Shown here: one piece after another, positions 24,111-34,347 of the stretch | Numbering within the stretch: the stretch's first letter is position 1 | Layout: every line of letters begins with the position of its first letter | Origin: Erythroxylum novogranatense | Lineage: Eukaryota; Streptophyta; Magnoliopsida; Malpighiales; Erythroxylaceae | Direction: 5' to 3' | NCBI GenBank assembly: GCA_029891385.1 | Contig: CM057230.1 | Location: 19,543,372 to 19,607,371 of the forward strand | Length of the DNA stretch: 64,000 nucleotides | The notes under the pieces: model-generated | The model's database searches: none | What the model was told of the DNA's origin: nothing | The model's input: only the letters and a program-made list of their open reading frames with translations | Made by a program: the position numbers and the translations under genes

Positions 24111-24790
24111 GATCTTCCTCTTCTCCTCTTCGACCGGCTCTATTAACGATCTCTTGCCACAAATGCTTCATCTTCTGTAACTGATTTACTTTTCCTTTTA
24201 TATTGCTTTCGCAATTCATGACTATACAAAATAGAACACACAGCATCTAAAGACACATTCTCCTTCCCATGAAGTAAAGTAGTTTCTAAGTGTTCAAATT
24301 CATCCAGAAGGGATGATAACAACATCTGACCAAGTCTTCATCTTCAAATTTCACATCCAAATTCAGCAGTGCGCTACTAGCGATTAAACATAGTGATGTG
24401 TTCATTCATAGTAGTACCTGGTCGGTAATCAAATCGGAATAACCTTTTCTTCATAAGGAGCTTATTCTGAGCATTTTTTTCCAGAAATTTGTCCTCCAAT
24501 GCTTTCCACGGTTTGTGCTTGAAGTCTCGTTTTGAAAGCATACTTACGCTCTCTGCATGCACATGATCGAATTGTTCTGCATGCCAACCGACTTATGATA
24601 CTCCAATCCTTATCTTCTACATAGTCTGGTTTCATTTCTTCAATAACTATGTCAAGGCCTTGTTAGAAAAGGGAATCCAGAACCTCACCTTGCCACATCC
24701 CAAAATGACGTACCATCAAATATTTCCACCGCCAACTTCATACTTGACATTGGAGTCCTCTACCATGAGGAAGTCAATGTTACTTGTGTC
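24111..24790 (-). pseudogene. Copia gag, N-terminal and central part
   Basis: Translation fragments in order are GTSFWDV (near 24700), DKWS-like blocks, WKALEDKFLEKNAQNKLLMK and TTMNEHITMFN (24560-24380), and LLSSLLDEFEHLETTLLHGK with LDAVCSILYSHELRK (24320-24200). These match the UBN2-type gag of Tork/Tnt1-like elements. Frameshifts break it at about 24370 and 24600. Confidence 0.85.
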
Positions 24791-24892
24791 ATATTTGATA
24801 TGTTCCTAGTTGTTAGTGAATTTACAGATATCATTATAGACTCAAATAATAGTTTTCAATATTAAAAATATTACAAACAAACTAAAGGATAA

Positions 24893-24911
24893 ACCTTCAG
24901 CTCTGATACCA
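24893..24911 (-). other. Copia primer binding site (tRNA-iMet)
   Basis: The minus strand reads TGGTATCAGAGCTGAAGG, an exact TGGTATCAGAGC initiator-Met complement, two bases inside the LTR end at 24914. Confidence 0.9.
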
Positions 24912-24913
24912 CT

Positions 24914-25504
24914 TGTTGGAAAAATCGGGTATTTTTTCTCTAAGGTAAACAACTAGTGAAGTGAACCGATTCAGTAATACCCAGGAAAGACCGCCAAACG
25001 GACTCCTAAGACAGTATTACCATTCCACGTAAAATCCCAAGAAAGGCGGAGGGTCACAAGCGGTCCCACTTAAAACCCGGCCTCCTAGCGAATTACGTGC
25101 ACGTGTATTTATCACAACCTAACCCGTGTACACACATGAACAATAAATACACTCAAATAAATTGAATACAACACTACAAATATACCTGAAAAATAATATT
25201 GAATACTATAAATGCGAAATAAATAAAAGAGATAAGGAAAGAACACACCCGAAAATTGATAATGGAGTTTGGCTAATTTTGCCTACTTCTCCGAGCACCA
25301 CTTAAAGCAGTCTGCTCTCATTAAGAAGAGAATACTAAATTTAATATGTATACAACTTTTGAGTATTTATCAAATTTTTGGGATGATTTGATAAGAGAGG
25401 AGGAGGAGTTATTTTATAACTTCAAAAACTCCTACCAACTTCATCTCTTCCCAATATGGGAGAGATATTGAGCCAAAAAAATAAAAAATGAACAAATAAC
25501 CACA
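24914..25504 (-). repeat. 5' LTR of copia element (about 590 bp)
   Basis: The low end is TGTTGGAAAAA on the plus strand (TTTTTCCAACA on the minus strand) next to the PBS. The high end is about CCACA at 25504, giving a TGTGGTTATTTG start on the minus strand. The element 21910-25504 keeps its 5' LTR and about 3 kb of coding; the rest is missing. Confidence 0.75.
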
Positions 25505-25506
25505 AA

Positions 25507-25735
25507 GTTAAAAAAATACAGTAGTTTCTAGGTCAATATTAGTCATTGAGCCATAATCAGCCATATCACCAAGTTCATATTCATCCACAGAATTCAACCT
25601 ACGTCCTTCGAGATCTTCACCATGATAATAATCAGAATCCCTCAATTCATCATCCACAAGAGCATCAAATCCAGGAGAGGACTCCCTCAACAAGTCATCA
25701 TAATCCTTTCCATTCTGAGTGTGATAATTTGGGGT
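25507..25735 (-). pseudogene. Host exon-like fragment resembling a CCCH zinc-finger protein
   Basis: An open frame (25508-25774) ends at TTVFF. It contains DYDDLLRESSPGFDALVDD and ELRDSDYYHGED, followed by NSVDEYELGDMADYGS. From memory of the family this PGFxxLVDDELxDxxYY acidic segment resembles the C-terminal half of plant CCCH zinc-finger proteins of the AtC3H17 group. The zinc fingers themselves are absent. The first residues of the frame (near 25774-25740) instead match copia gag in a neighbouring frame. The left edge abuts the copia LTR at 25504. Probably a captured or stranded exon, not a working gene. Confidence 0.45.
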
Positions 25736-25873
25736 AGAGGGCTTCCTCATCATTTTTAGTGAAACTCCTCCCAATTTGTTTCATCAAGGCTTCTTGGCTA
25801 GCGAGCAAATTCTAAAACTCAACAAGTGATAACTGATTTTACCATCCCTATATCGCAGCAACAAAGCCTAGGA
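25700..25873 (-). pseudogene. Copia gag fragment, duplicate of 26774-26861
   Basis: Minus-strand translation gives LLASQEALMKQ and NDEEALYPK, the gag block that normally precedes the zinc-knuckle linker. The nucleotide stretch 25786-25873 is near-identical to 26774-26861. It is fused on one side to the CCCH-like fragment and on the other to AT-rich DNA. Confidence 0.7.
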
Positions 25874-26450
25874 GAAAAGCTTTTTTAAGAAGTCAATTGA
25901 CTATTATTATCTATTTGGATGGGTTTTTACTAATAGAGCTTTTGTCAATAGAGCTTTTCTGAGAAAAGCTTTTATAAAAAGTCAATTATTTGTTTATTGT
26001 CGATTAAAAAAGAACTTTTTGAAAGAACTTCATATAATCTTGTTTGACGACATAAAAATAGAAAAGCACTTTTAATTTTAATTACATTTTATTTTGTAAT
26101 AAAATTATTTATGTATATAAATATTATTTAAAGTATATTAAACAATATGCAAAACATAATATATTAATTATTATACAATTTTAAACCATATGAAACATAA
26201 ATGAAAATATATATAATCAAATCTTTTATATGGATTATAACATAAGTAAACTAATATAAAATAAATATTAAAATATATAAAAGTCAAATAATATTATATA
26301 AATCTCAAAATAAATATAAAGATAAGTTTGTAAATATTTTGATAATTATGTGTAAAATATAAGGACAAAAAAGACTAAAATGCTCATTAATTAATTTAAA
26401 AATTTACATAAAATACTTTTTTGAAAAATTTCAAATTTAAACTTCTGAAA
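25874..26450. other. AT-rich spacer with AGAAAAGCTTTT-like subrepeats
   Basis: About 580 bases of very AT-rich DNA. Near the left end there are several GAGCTTTT / AAAAGCTTTT motifs within AGTCAATT contexts, which could be remnants of a small non-autonomous DNA transposon. I could not define terminal inverted repeats or a coding frame. Confidence 0.3.
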
Positions 26451-26454
26451 TTTT

Positions 26455-27345
26455 TTTGAAACTTTTCTTTACCAACTATCACGTGTTTGCTCATCTAGAA
26501 TTAACAATCCAATCATTGTTGTAGTCAATCTGCTTAGTTGTCGCACTAAGCGCTACCTCCTCTTTTGTGGCGAAGCAGGCTTCAACATACCAAACATCTT
26601 CACTTTTCTCCATCTTGATGGAAGTAGCAGCGTTGCTTTTCATATGCTTCATCTCATACCAACAAAATTTTGCCATATGACCTTTCTTCCCACACTTGTG
26701 GCACTTCCCCTAAAACTTATTGCCTTTGCCACGGTTCTTCCACGCTCCCCCTACATGAGAGCCCCCTTCGCAAGGCTTCTTGGCTAGCGAACAAATTCTA
26801 AAACTCAACAAGACGGCTGATTCTGCCATCCCTATATCGCAGCAACAAAGCCTCTGAATTCTGGTCTTAAACTATGGATAATTATTCTCTTCATCCTAGT
26901 TTTCCTGATCGGAGCTTGTGGATCCAACTCTGAAATCTCCCGACATAACGACTCCACCTTGTGAAAGTATTGTGCGATTGTCATGTCGCATTGCGCCACT
27001 GACAGTAACTGGTTTTCTAAAAGTTGAAGCCTCGCACCATTTTTCTTTGAAAACAACTTGGCAAACATATCCCAAGTTTCTTTGGGAGTTCTGACATCTC
27101 AAATGTGCTCTGGCACATCTTCTCACACAATTGTCTAAGGCAAACATTGCTTTGCCTGCTTTAATCTTCCATTTCTGCAACGTACCATTTGCATCTTTTG
27201 CCTCTAGTTATGTAACTTCATTTCCGTCGACGACCTTCCACAAGTCTCGGCCTTGCATATAAGACATCATGCAAGAAGACTGAAGAATTGTAGTTTTGGT
27301 TGTTGAGCTTTCTAATTCCACCAACAACATGGAGATCTGTCATCT
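26455..27345 (-). pseudogene. Second copia element: gag to protease start
   Basis: From 27345 down: MTDLHVVGGIRKLNNQNYN (gag start), then NGTLQKWKIKAGKAMFALD. Next come KLFSKKNGARLQLLENQLLS, CDMTIAQYFHKVESLCREIS and HSLRPEFRGFVAAI (27068-26835). The CCHC knuckle CHKCGKKGHMAKFC and the protease start YNNDWIVNSR (about 26700-26490) follow; the catalytic DSG is altered to NSR. Similarity fades at about 26455. Stops and shifts are numerous. The family matches widespread copia elements with gag starting MSDLQVVGGIKKLNNxNY. Confidence 0.85.
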
Positions 27346-27397
27346 TGCCAACAAAAATAAAATGCTCACCCAACTTAGAAGTTATGCCAAAAAAGGC

Positions 27398-27415
27398 GTG
27401 GCTTTGATAACACAA
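27398..27415 (-). other. Second copia element: degenerate primer binding site
   Basis: The minus strand reads TTGTGTTATCAAAGCCAC next to the LTR end TTCAACA. It resembles TGGTATCAGAGCC with three changes. Confidence 0.65.
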
Positions 27416-27648
27416 TGTTGAAAATAAAGAGGCAAGAATGCCTAAAATAAAAGAGAATTTGCTGCTAAAAATTAAAATTGCTGAACTAAAGCAACATGAA
27501 GCCTTATACAGGCAATTACAAAGCCACGAAATCAACTTACTCTACCAACTCCATAAAGTTACTGACCCACTAACTCCAACAATAAAAACAGAACAAACAA
27601 ACCACTAACTCCATGGAAAATAGGAACAAACTAACTGCTAATTTCACA
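27416..27648 (-). repeat. Second copia element: short 5' LTR abutting the NLR-like gene
   Basis: The 233-bp segment runs TGTGAAATTAG ... TTTTCAACA on the minus strand, a TG...CA pair next to the PBS. Its first five bases TGTGA include the TGA that stops the NLR-like frame. The host flank is GGCTG (27649-27653, plus strand). The partner LTR was not found. Confidence 0.6.
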
Positions 27649-29776
27649 GGCTGGTGTTGAAGTTTAACAGAAACGACCATTTGAATCCTAAATCTTGCTT
27701 GAAGTATTCATAATTCAACATTGTTCTCACCCAAGCTGTTGGGGACGACCCGTCTAGCTTATGGAATCCCTTTAATTTCATCATCCTGTCTAAGAACCCC
27801 TCTAACCGAGAGAATCCACCTACTTTGCAATAAATCAATTGTGGGAATTTATCACTAATGTCCATTAAATACTTCCGTGAGTATTTAAGGGCCATTAGTG
27901 AAGGCAAGTTTTGGAGACGTAGTATCCTCAAGGAGTCCGCCGGACCAAGATTTAGTTCCAAGAGATCTGCATCTATGATATAGAGCTTCTTAAGGTTTTG
28001 AGGCATTACCCCAATGTGGATCTCGCCAGTTGGAATTCTCCGGAGGTCAAGTTTCTCCAGACCTGGGGGAAGCCATTGCACGTTTCTATCCGCTCTGTTA
28101 ACTCCATCGAATGATTTTTCCCATGATATTCTAAGTATTTTTAGAGAAGGAAAACGCTTCAGAGCAAGCAGATCTTCGGGTGTTATGTTGCGAATGATGA
28201 AGCTCAGTTTATTCAACTTCTTCAATCCTACTAAATCATCAAGTTTACATCCCAATCTGCCTTCATAGCGATCACCTGTAAGAAATCCCTTTAGGACTTG
28301 GAGCGCCGTTAGTTGCTTGAGCCCCATGGGCATGAATTTCAGACCTTGGCATCCGGAAATATCCAAGTGAGTTAGGTCTTTGAGTAATCCTATATCGTTT
28401 GGAAGTGTTGCCAGACGCTTGCAGTCTTTAAGATTCAAAACGATAAGATTCTTAAGCGACCTAGCAGCAACAGGAAGCTCACTCATCCTATGGAATCCTT
28501 CAAGGCTAAGAAACTTGAGATTTTTCAAATACTTGAGACCCTGCAGGAGCTTGGTTGACGGTCCAAAAGTGGGAGATTCGCTACTTGGTCGGCGCAGTTT
28601 ATCATCTCCTTTCTGGCATGTTTGAATGTCTTCTTCTTTACCTTCCAATTCCTCTTCAATGTCTTCTTTTTTACCTCCCAATTCCTCTTGAATGTCTTCT
28701 TCTTTACCTTTGAGCTCCCACCTTCTCAAACAGATGATTTTAACATTTCTTATGCTAGAGAACCATTGTGGTGTCAGGTCATGAGAGCGGCCGCTGACAT
28801 AGAATAAAGTTTGCAACTTTAGGGGATTATCAAATCCCATTAGTTGCCCAGAATTACTTCCCTCTTCAGTGTCCACCAAGCACGCCCTCTTGCTATATGA
28901 AAAATTCCCAGTTGGTCTCCAGGAGAAGTCAAAATCCATGAACCCTTTTCGCTCTGCAAGGTAAATAACAACATAACGAATCACTGGATTCATCTTAAAC
29001 CCGATTACTTTCCCCTCCCCCATCGCAGGCTCTATAAAACGCCTATCGCAGTAATTTCTCAGTATCTCATCTGTTATCTCATCAGCATGAAACTCAGGGC
29101 CTTTAGACTTGAACAAATCCTCTCCAATCCACCAGTGCATTAGCACTTGCTTCCTCACAATAGAACCCTCTGGGAAAACTGAGAAGCAGAACAAACGATG
29201 CCGGGATTCGTTATCGAGTTCCTTAAAACATGCCTCAAAGATCTTGGACGAACTATATTCTTGGTAAGCAGGTTGTTTGAGGAGATGGTCTATCAAGCTG
29301 GAAGCACTATCCACTCTAACGTGCCCTTGTTTCTCAAAGCGGATGCCCAACTCGGAAGATATTTTACATATCTCATTGATGGTGGCGAAAAATTGTCGAA
29401 GGTGCTCGTCACTCTGGCCGTTAGCGGCCCGCAAATTCTTGCAAATGCGTTGGAGATGTTGGGCTTTGGATTGAAGCTTCGTGAATAAGTCGACAAAGTC
29501 GCCACCGACTTGTTTGTCTCTGCTAAAGGCTCGTCTAACTCGAATCAGATCTTCATTCAACTTCTTCAGTTTCTTTCCAAGCATTATTTTTTCTTGGACA
29601 AGATCCATAATTTCCCCGTCTTTACTAGTTCCAGCGCCGTCTTCCCCACTGGTCGAAGCTATGTGGGAGTCAAATAACACTCCCGGAAGTAACACCCATA
29701 GAAAATCCGAGAGATATGATATTGAGAATGTAGGACTCATCCTCACCACGAAACATCGCAATAAAGCAGAATGCAA
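27644..29776 (-). CDS. NLR-related protein, RPP13-like 4 type, lacking a P-loop NB domain
   Basis: One uninterrupted 710-codon frame. Residues 1-56 are hydrophobic then Ser/Gly/Asp-rich and may be 5' leader; the second Met, residue 57 (MDLVQEKIMLGKKLKK), is an alternative start. Residues 57-150 look like a helical coiled-coil (Rx-N-like) region. Residues 181-222 (EACFKELDNESRHRLFCFSV, then KQVLMHWWIGEDLF) are the winged-helix/ARC2 part of NB-ARC. No P-loop (GxGGxGKT), kinase-2 or GLPL motif precedes it. Residues 340-640 are leucine-rich repeats (LKNLIVLNLKDCKRLATLPN, LLKDLTHLDISGCQGLKFMP). The layout is known in plant proteins annotated RPP13-like protein 4, intronless and without a nucleotide-binding core. 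They are presumed intracellular immune or helper-like proteins; function here is unproven. The stop codon lies inside the copia LTR that starts at 27648, so the native C-terminus may be lost. Confidence 0.8.
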   Translation of the reverse strand: MHSALLRCFVVRMSPTFSISYLSDFLWVLLPGVLFDSHIASTSGEDGAGTSKDGEIMDLVQEKIMLGKKLKKLNEDLIRVRRAFSRDKQVGGDFVDLFTKLQSKAQHLQRICKNLRAANGQSDEHLRQFFATINEICKISSELGIRFEKQGHVRVDSASSLIDHLLKQPAYQEYSSSKIFEACFKELDNESRHRLFCFSVFPEGSIVRKQVLMHWWIGEDLFKSKGPEFHADEITDEILRNYCDRRFIEPAMGEGKVIGFKMNPVIRYVVIYLAERKGFMDFDFSWRPTGNFSYSKRACLVDTEEGSNSGQLMGFDNPLKLQTLFYVSGRSHDLTPQWFSSIRNVKIICLRRWELKGKEEDIQEELGGKKEDIEEELEGKEEDIQTCQKGDDKLRRPSSESPTFGPSTKLLQGLKYLKNLKFLSLEGFHRMSELPVAARSLKNLIVLNLKDCKRLATLPNDIGLLKDLTHLDISGCQGLKFMPMGLKQLTALQVLKGFLTGDRYEGRLGCKLDDLVGLKKLNKLSFIIRNITPEDLLALKRFPSLKILRISWEKSFDGVNRADRNVQWLPPGLEKLDLRRIPTGEIHIGVMPQNLKKLYIIDADLLELNLGPADSLRILRLQNLPSLMALKYSRKYLMDISDKFPQLIYCKVGGFSRLEGFLDRMMKLKGFHKLDGSSPTAWVRTMLNYEYFKQDLGFKWSFLLNFNTSL
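28619..28717 (-). repeat. 33-bp in-frame tandem repeat in the NLR-like gene
   Basis: Three 11-codon units encode ELKGKEEDIQE, ELGGKKEDIEE and ELEGKEEDIQT (residues 354-386). The repeat sits between the winged-helix part and the main LRR block. It would form a charged helix. Length change in steps of 33 bp would keep the frame. Confidence 0.85.
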
Positions 29777-29779
29777 GTA

Positions 29780-31975
29780 TGTTGTTGAGAAGAAGTCTGG
29801 TTTAACTGCGACGAGAAATGGGAACGGGGATCTGAACCATCTTAAACTCCCAAGTCTTCAGTTATGGTCTTCCTTTAACACTTTATTCGATGCCTGTAGT
29901 TAGTAAATTTTAAATTAAATGACATTCACTGTGTAGCTTTATTTCTAGTTACTGTGCATTTCAATGAACTGTTTACCGTGGTTTGTTAAGGTAATTAGTG
30001 CGCAGACTCGTTAATTATGCAGACCAATTCGATACAGGAGTTATTAATTTCAAGATCCCACTCAGGAGTGCCTCTCGATTCTATTAGAAGATATATCGAG
30101 ATTTGTTACCCTATACTTACACTTATAATGTCTTCTCTACGATTTATAATAAGAGTCGTTTTAGAAAAATACACGCTTTATTAAAAAAATTAATGAAATT
30201 ATAGATATCTGCTTATTAATACTCTCATAAAATTAGCATGTGAGAGAAATTGTATATTAAATTATCTTAAAATTGTGATCGTATAATTAAGATGAGAGAA
30301 AAAGCGAAAGGTTAATTTTGGAAGAAAATTATAAACAAAGTACAAAGTCGAGAATATAATTTATTTTAAATAATTAAAATATATCTAAAACAACTTTTAT
30401 TACGAATCGGATGGAATAATTTGTAGTGTTTTCTCTCCATTTATATTTTTAAAAAGAAATAAGAGAAAAAAAGATGACCTTTTAATATTTAAAATTTTAA
30501 ATATGTTTTTATTTTATTTAATTATTTTCATTATAATTTTATTTTAAATCTTGACTTTTGGAAACTTAGGTAGGCACTTGCCGCACTTCATGTTCTCGTC
30601 GTAACGTTGAAGGCATCATAGCACTTCTTACGGAATTCTCTACCTTTATGCTACTTCACATGACAATGCTTCATTTCTTAAACAAAGCATAAAGTACTCT
30701 TTCACCTTGCTTATAGTCCTCATTTGGAACCGGATTCCACTCATCTTCAAGTGCACCTTTTTAACAATTATCAATATCATTTAAATATATATTATTTAAT
30801 TATTAATAAAATTATGAATAATTTAATTCAAGATTATATATTTAATAAATTAAAATAATCATCAATAAAAATTATGAATAATTTTATTTTATTTAAGTTT
30901 TATGATTAAATTATATGTAATTAAATTTTAATAATTATTAATGAATATAATTAAATTAAAATATTTAAATATTCAAATAAAATTTGATTTAATAATTAAA
31001 ATATATTTCAAATAAATATTAATTTTAATTTATGAATTATTTATTTATTAAAATAACATAATTTTATTAATAAATTGTTAATAAATGTTATATAAGAGAT
31101 TAAATAAATTTATTTATTTAAAAATAATTTATCTTTAAGTTTTATCTAATACGTATTTATTATCGATGATAAAAATATAACTATATTAACATTAACAACT
31201 AAACATGTTTATGTTTTATTTAAAAATAGAAACAAAAGCTGAAAACAAAACTAAAACTATAACAAAAAAGTAAGTAAAACCAAATGATCCCTTAACTTAT
31301 AACCAAACAAAAAATAGTTTATCGGTCAAGTCAAACCTCTAATTTGGTTCAATCAGCTGACAAATAGCTTATTAATTGTTTACCAAACGACCTTTAGATG
31401 TCCTCTTATCCTTAAATATGCCCACTTTTCACATTCTAAGTAATTACCTATTATTATTTCTTTAACGAGTTAGATTCTTTGTTTCGATTAATCAATTCTT
31501 ACCCTATTTTATTAAATCTCATCTACATATTTATATAGGGTCCATATAAATATGTGGACAAGATTAAATAGAACAAGATTGGAGCACCCTAATCTAACCC
31601 TTCTTTAACTTCTTCTATCTTAATATAACTGCTCAATTTTGAGTCTACTTAATCATGTACTTGTTAACTACTTCCACCATTTTTGCAACTTACTACTTAC
31701 TTGAACATAAACTAATACTATTTTTTAGAATTAAAAAATTCATTAATAAAATAGAAAATTACATCAAAAGATGTTCACTGTGAGCTCTATCCACTTGCGT
31801 CACTGAATAACTCTGGGTAAGCAAACGGCGACGTTCAGAACTAAAACACAAAGAATTACATTTTGTAGAGTCATTTTACTATTCAGGTATAACGATCTGC
31901 TTGTTGGCCCTGAAATTTTTTTCATGATAAATAAGCATGATTTGATTAATTTTGGAGTCTTACTAGATTAATATA
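29780..31975. other. AT-rich intergenic region upstream of the NLR-like gene
   Basis: About 2.2 kb without a credible gene on either strand. Open frames over 29777-29903 are antisense or leader. The part 30760-31200 is nearly pure A/T with diverged AATTTAATT-like words. The part 31270-31400 (ACTTATAACCAAAC, ACCAAACGACC) resembles ends of small hAT-type MITEs, but I could not pair the ends. The NLR promoter should lie in the first few hundred bases. Confidence 0.5.
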
Positions 31976-33651
31976 TGTTGGAATTAATTAGCATGTTAAT
32001 GTGAGTAAGATAATATGATATAGGTTAAGAGAATTAAAGTTTTAAGGTGGTAAGTTTGCATAAGGGGTATTTTGGGAGGATCAATTAAGCTTTAAAACCA
32101 TAAAGCATTAAAGGAGGGGCAAAATGGACATTGTGCAATCATTAAGGGTATAAAAGGGGATAAGAATTGTTGTCTTGCATTTGGGAAGAAGCCAGAAACA
32201 TGAATGAGAAAAGAGAGAAGAGAGAAGCACGAAAAAGAGAGAAAAAAGAGAAAAGAAGGGAAGTTAACTAGGTTTCAATTTTTCTTAGTTCTAAAGAGTG
32301 ATTTTGAAGATGTTCAAGAAGGAAAAAAGAGAGAGGAAGATTATAGCTTTCATTAGAGCCAAGAAATTCATTGTTTGGTGAAGATTCAAGATAAGCTTAT
32401 GTTAAATCTTTTGAAATTTTAGAAGGGTGTTGGTTCAAAGAGCTTAGGAAATGCATGAGTTTAAGTATTCTAGGATCAATTTCATGCATAGGTTTCTTTG
32501 GGTTTTCCAATTGGAGTTTTTTTAATGGAAATTTTTGCTAATATTTGAAGGGAGGCAAGAGAGGCAAGAAGAGCAAGAGTAGAGACATCCTTGAGCAAGT
32601 TTTCAAGCAAGGAGACTAAGGTGGGTTATATTTTATAATTGAATAATAAGCCATCAATGTTTATTTTTTAAAAAGGAAATAAATGTTTTCAAGTACTTGT
32701 AAATGTGCATTTCTTGTTCTTTAAATGCTTTAAGAAAGTGCTACATGTTGTGTGTATGAATTTTGTGCATAAAGTATGAAACAAAAATGGAAATGATTTT
32801 GAAAGGATACCAAATATATGAAATCAAGTTTTCAAAAAATGTGCCAATTGGACAAACTACTTTCCGTTCATGAATAACATGTTATGTGGGTTTGTGGTGG
32901 TCTGTTCTGTCAGTCAAGTGCACTTGATTAAAAAGGCTTCTTCTGCCTGCCGGCTAGTGACTTGGAACTCCTTCACAGACTCTCATAAGTTCACGACTAT
33001 GCAAGATCATTTTATGGGATTGCGATAGTATATTATGTTCACGGCTACACAGGACCCTTATAAAAAATGTATAGTACGTTTTGTTACGGATCCACCCAAA
33101 CCATTATGATGTGTTTAATTGATTTTGATGTATTTGATTGGTTATGATGTATTAGGCAAGTTTGATGGATGTATGGCTTATGTGATTTGTGAATTGGCTT
33201 AATAAGTTAAGAATTTTGTGTTTTATGATTCAATAGGAAATTGGCTTTGATCATAAAGGTTTTGAATAATGTTTGCTTGTTACCAATTATAAAACTGTTA
33301 CATACGAGCTTTAAGCTCACCCTTATTCCTCCCTATCTATAGGCGATGAACAAGATATCCAGTGATTAAGTTGAGAGTCAAGGCATCACTCCAATTTGCA
33401 TTTTTTTCTTTTGAAGTTAGACCATGTAAAATAAGGCTTTAGTCACATTTTGAGAAATTATTGTTCTTGTAAAGTTGGTATTTTTGGACTATGATGCAAG
33501 GTGGTTTGAAATGCCCACTAAAATGTTGTAAAAACTTTATTCTTTTGATGTTAATGAAATGTGAATGGTGCATAGATGATGTAAGTTGAAATTTAGATAT
33601 ACGTGAAGAAGTTATCATCTTGAGTTGATGATTTTGGAGCATAAATCGTTG

Positions 33652-33678
33652 ATATATATATATATACACACACACATA
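33652..33678. repeat. Compound AT / AC microsatellite
   Basis: A run of TA dinucleotides passes directly into a CA run inside the old LTR. Confidence 0.85.
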
Positions 33679-34032
33679 AGTGAGATGTTACGGGAAGGAA
33701 GATAGGAATTATGGTGATCCGATATAGTTGAAGGTGATGAGACAAATGAGTTAAGATTTGAAAGTTTAACGAGTCAATTTGGTAGTGAATGGTTAAGCTC
33801 GGGACATTCCAAGTTTGAGAAATGCAAAATTTCAAGTCTTTCATAGGTGTATAAATTGTATACCAAATTAAGGGAAAAACTAGACTAATTTAGGCTAAAT
33901 TAGTCAAAGTTGTCTTCTAGAAAAGCGTAGCTCATCTTTCTAGTTTTCTAATGGTATAAAGTATGAAATTTTTAGACATTGGAGTCGAAAGTTATGATCC
34001 TTATAAATAGAGATGCTCAGGAGTATAGTTTG

Positions 34033-34347
34033 TATCGTTTAATGACGTTATATCGTTTGATGATGCCATATCGTCTGGTGAGGGCACCAGACGTATCATC
34101 TGGTGAGGACATATCATCTGGTAAGGACGTTTCTTTTGATGAGGATGCTTCATTTGGTGATGACGTGTTGTCTTGTGAGGACGTTTCGTCTGGTGAGGAC
34201 GTATCATTTGGTGAGGACGCTTCATCTTGTGAGGATGTATCGTTTGGTGACGATGCTTCATCTGGCGAGGACTTGTCGTCTAGCAAGGACGTATCGTCTA
34301 GTTAGAGCGTATCGTCTGGAGATGATGTATTATCTGATGATGTCATA
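34033..34347 (+). repeat. 18-bp minisatellite, left part
   Basis: Diverged 18-bp units of the form GACGTATCATCTGGTGAG repeat through the segment and resume at 36983-37030 after the solo LTR. Because 18 is a multiple of 3 it gives an open frame with hexapeptides such as SSGEDV, and open frames on the other strand too. I consider it a DNA repeat, not a gene. Confidence 0.85.
34343..34347. other. Target site duplication TCATA, left copy
   Basis: TCATA directly precedes the LTR start TGTAACATCCCG at 34348 and is repeated at 36983-36987. Confidence 0.9.

Noticed and set aside
29198..29903. Plus-strand frames of 96 and 140 codons over the NLR-like gene
   Set aside because: They are antisense shadows of the intact minus-strand 710-codon frame.
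30760..31200. Possible scaffold attachment region or replication origin in nearly pure AT DNA
   Set aside because: Only base composition supports it; no defined motif.
33979..34305. Hexapeptide-repeat protein (SSGEDV-type)
   Set aside because: The 18-bp DNA repeat is open in several frames on both strands and is interrupted by a solo LTR; it lies in an LTR.
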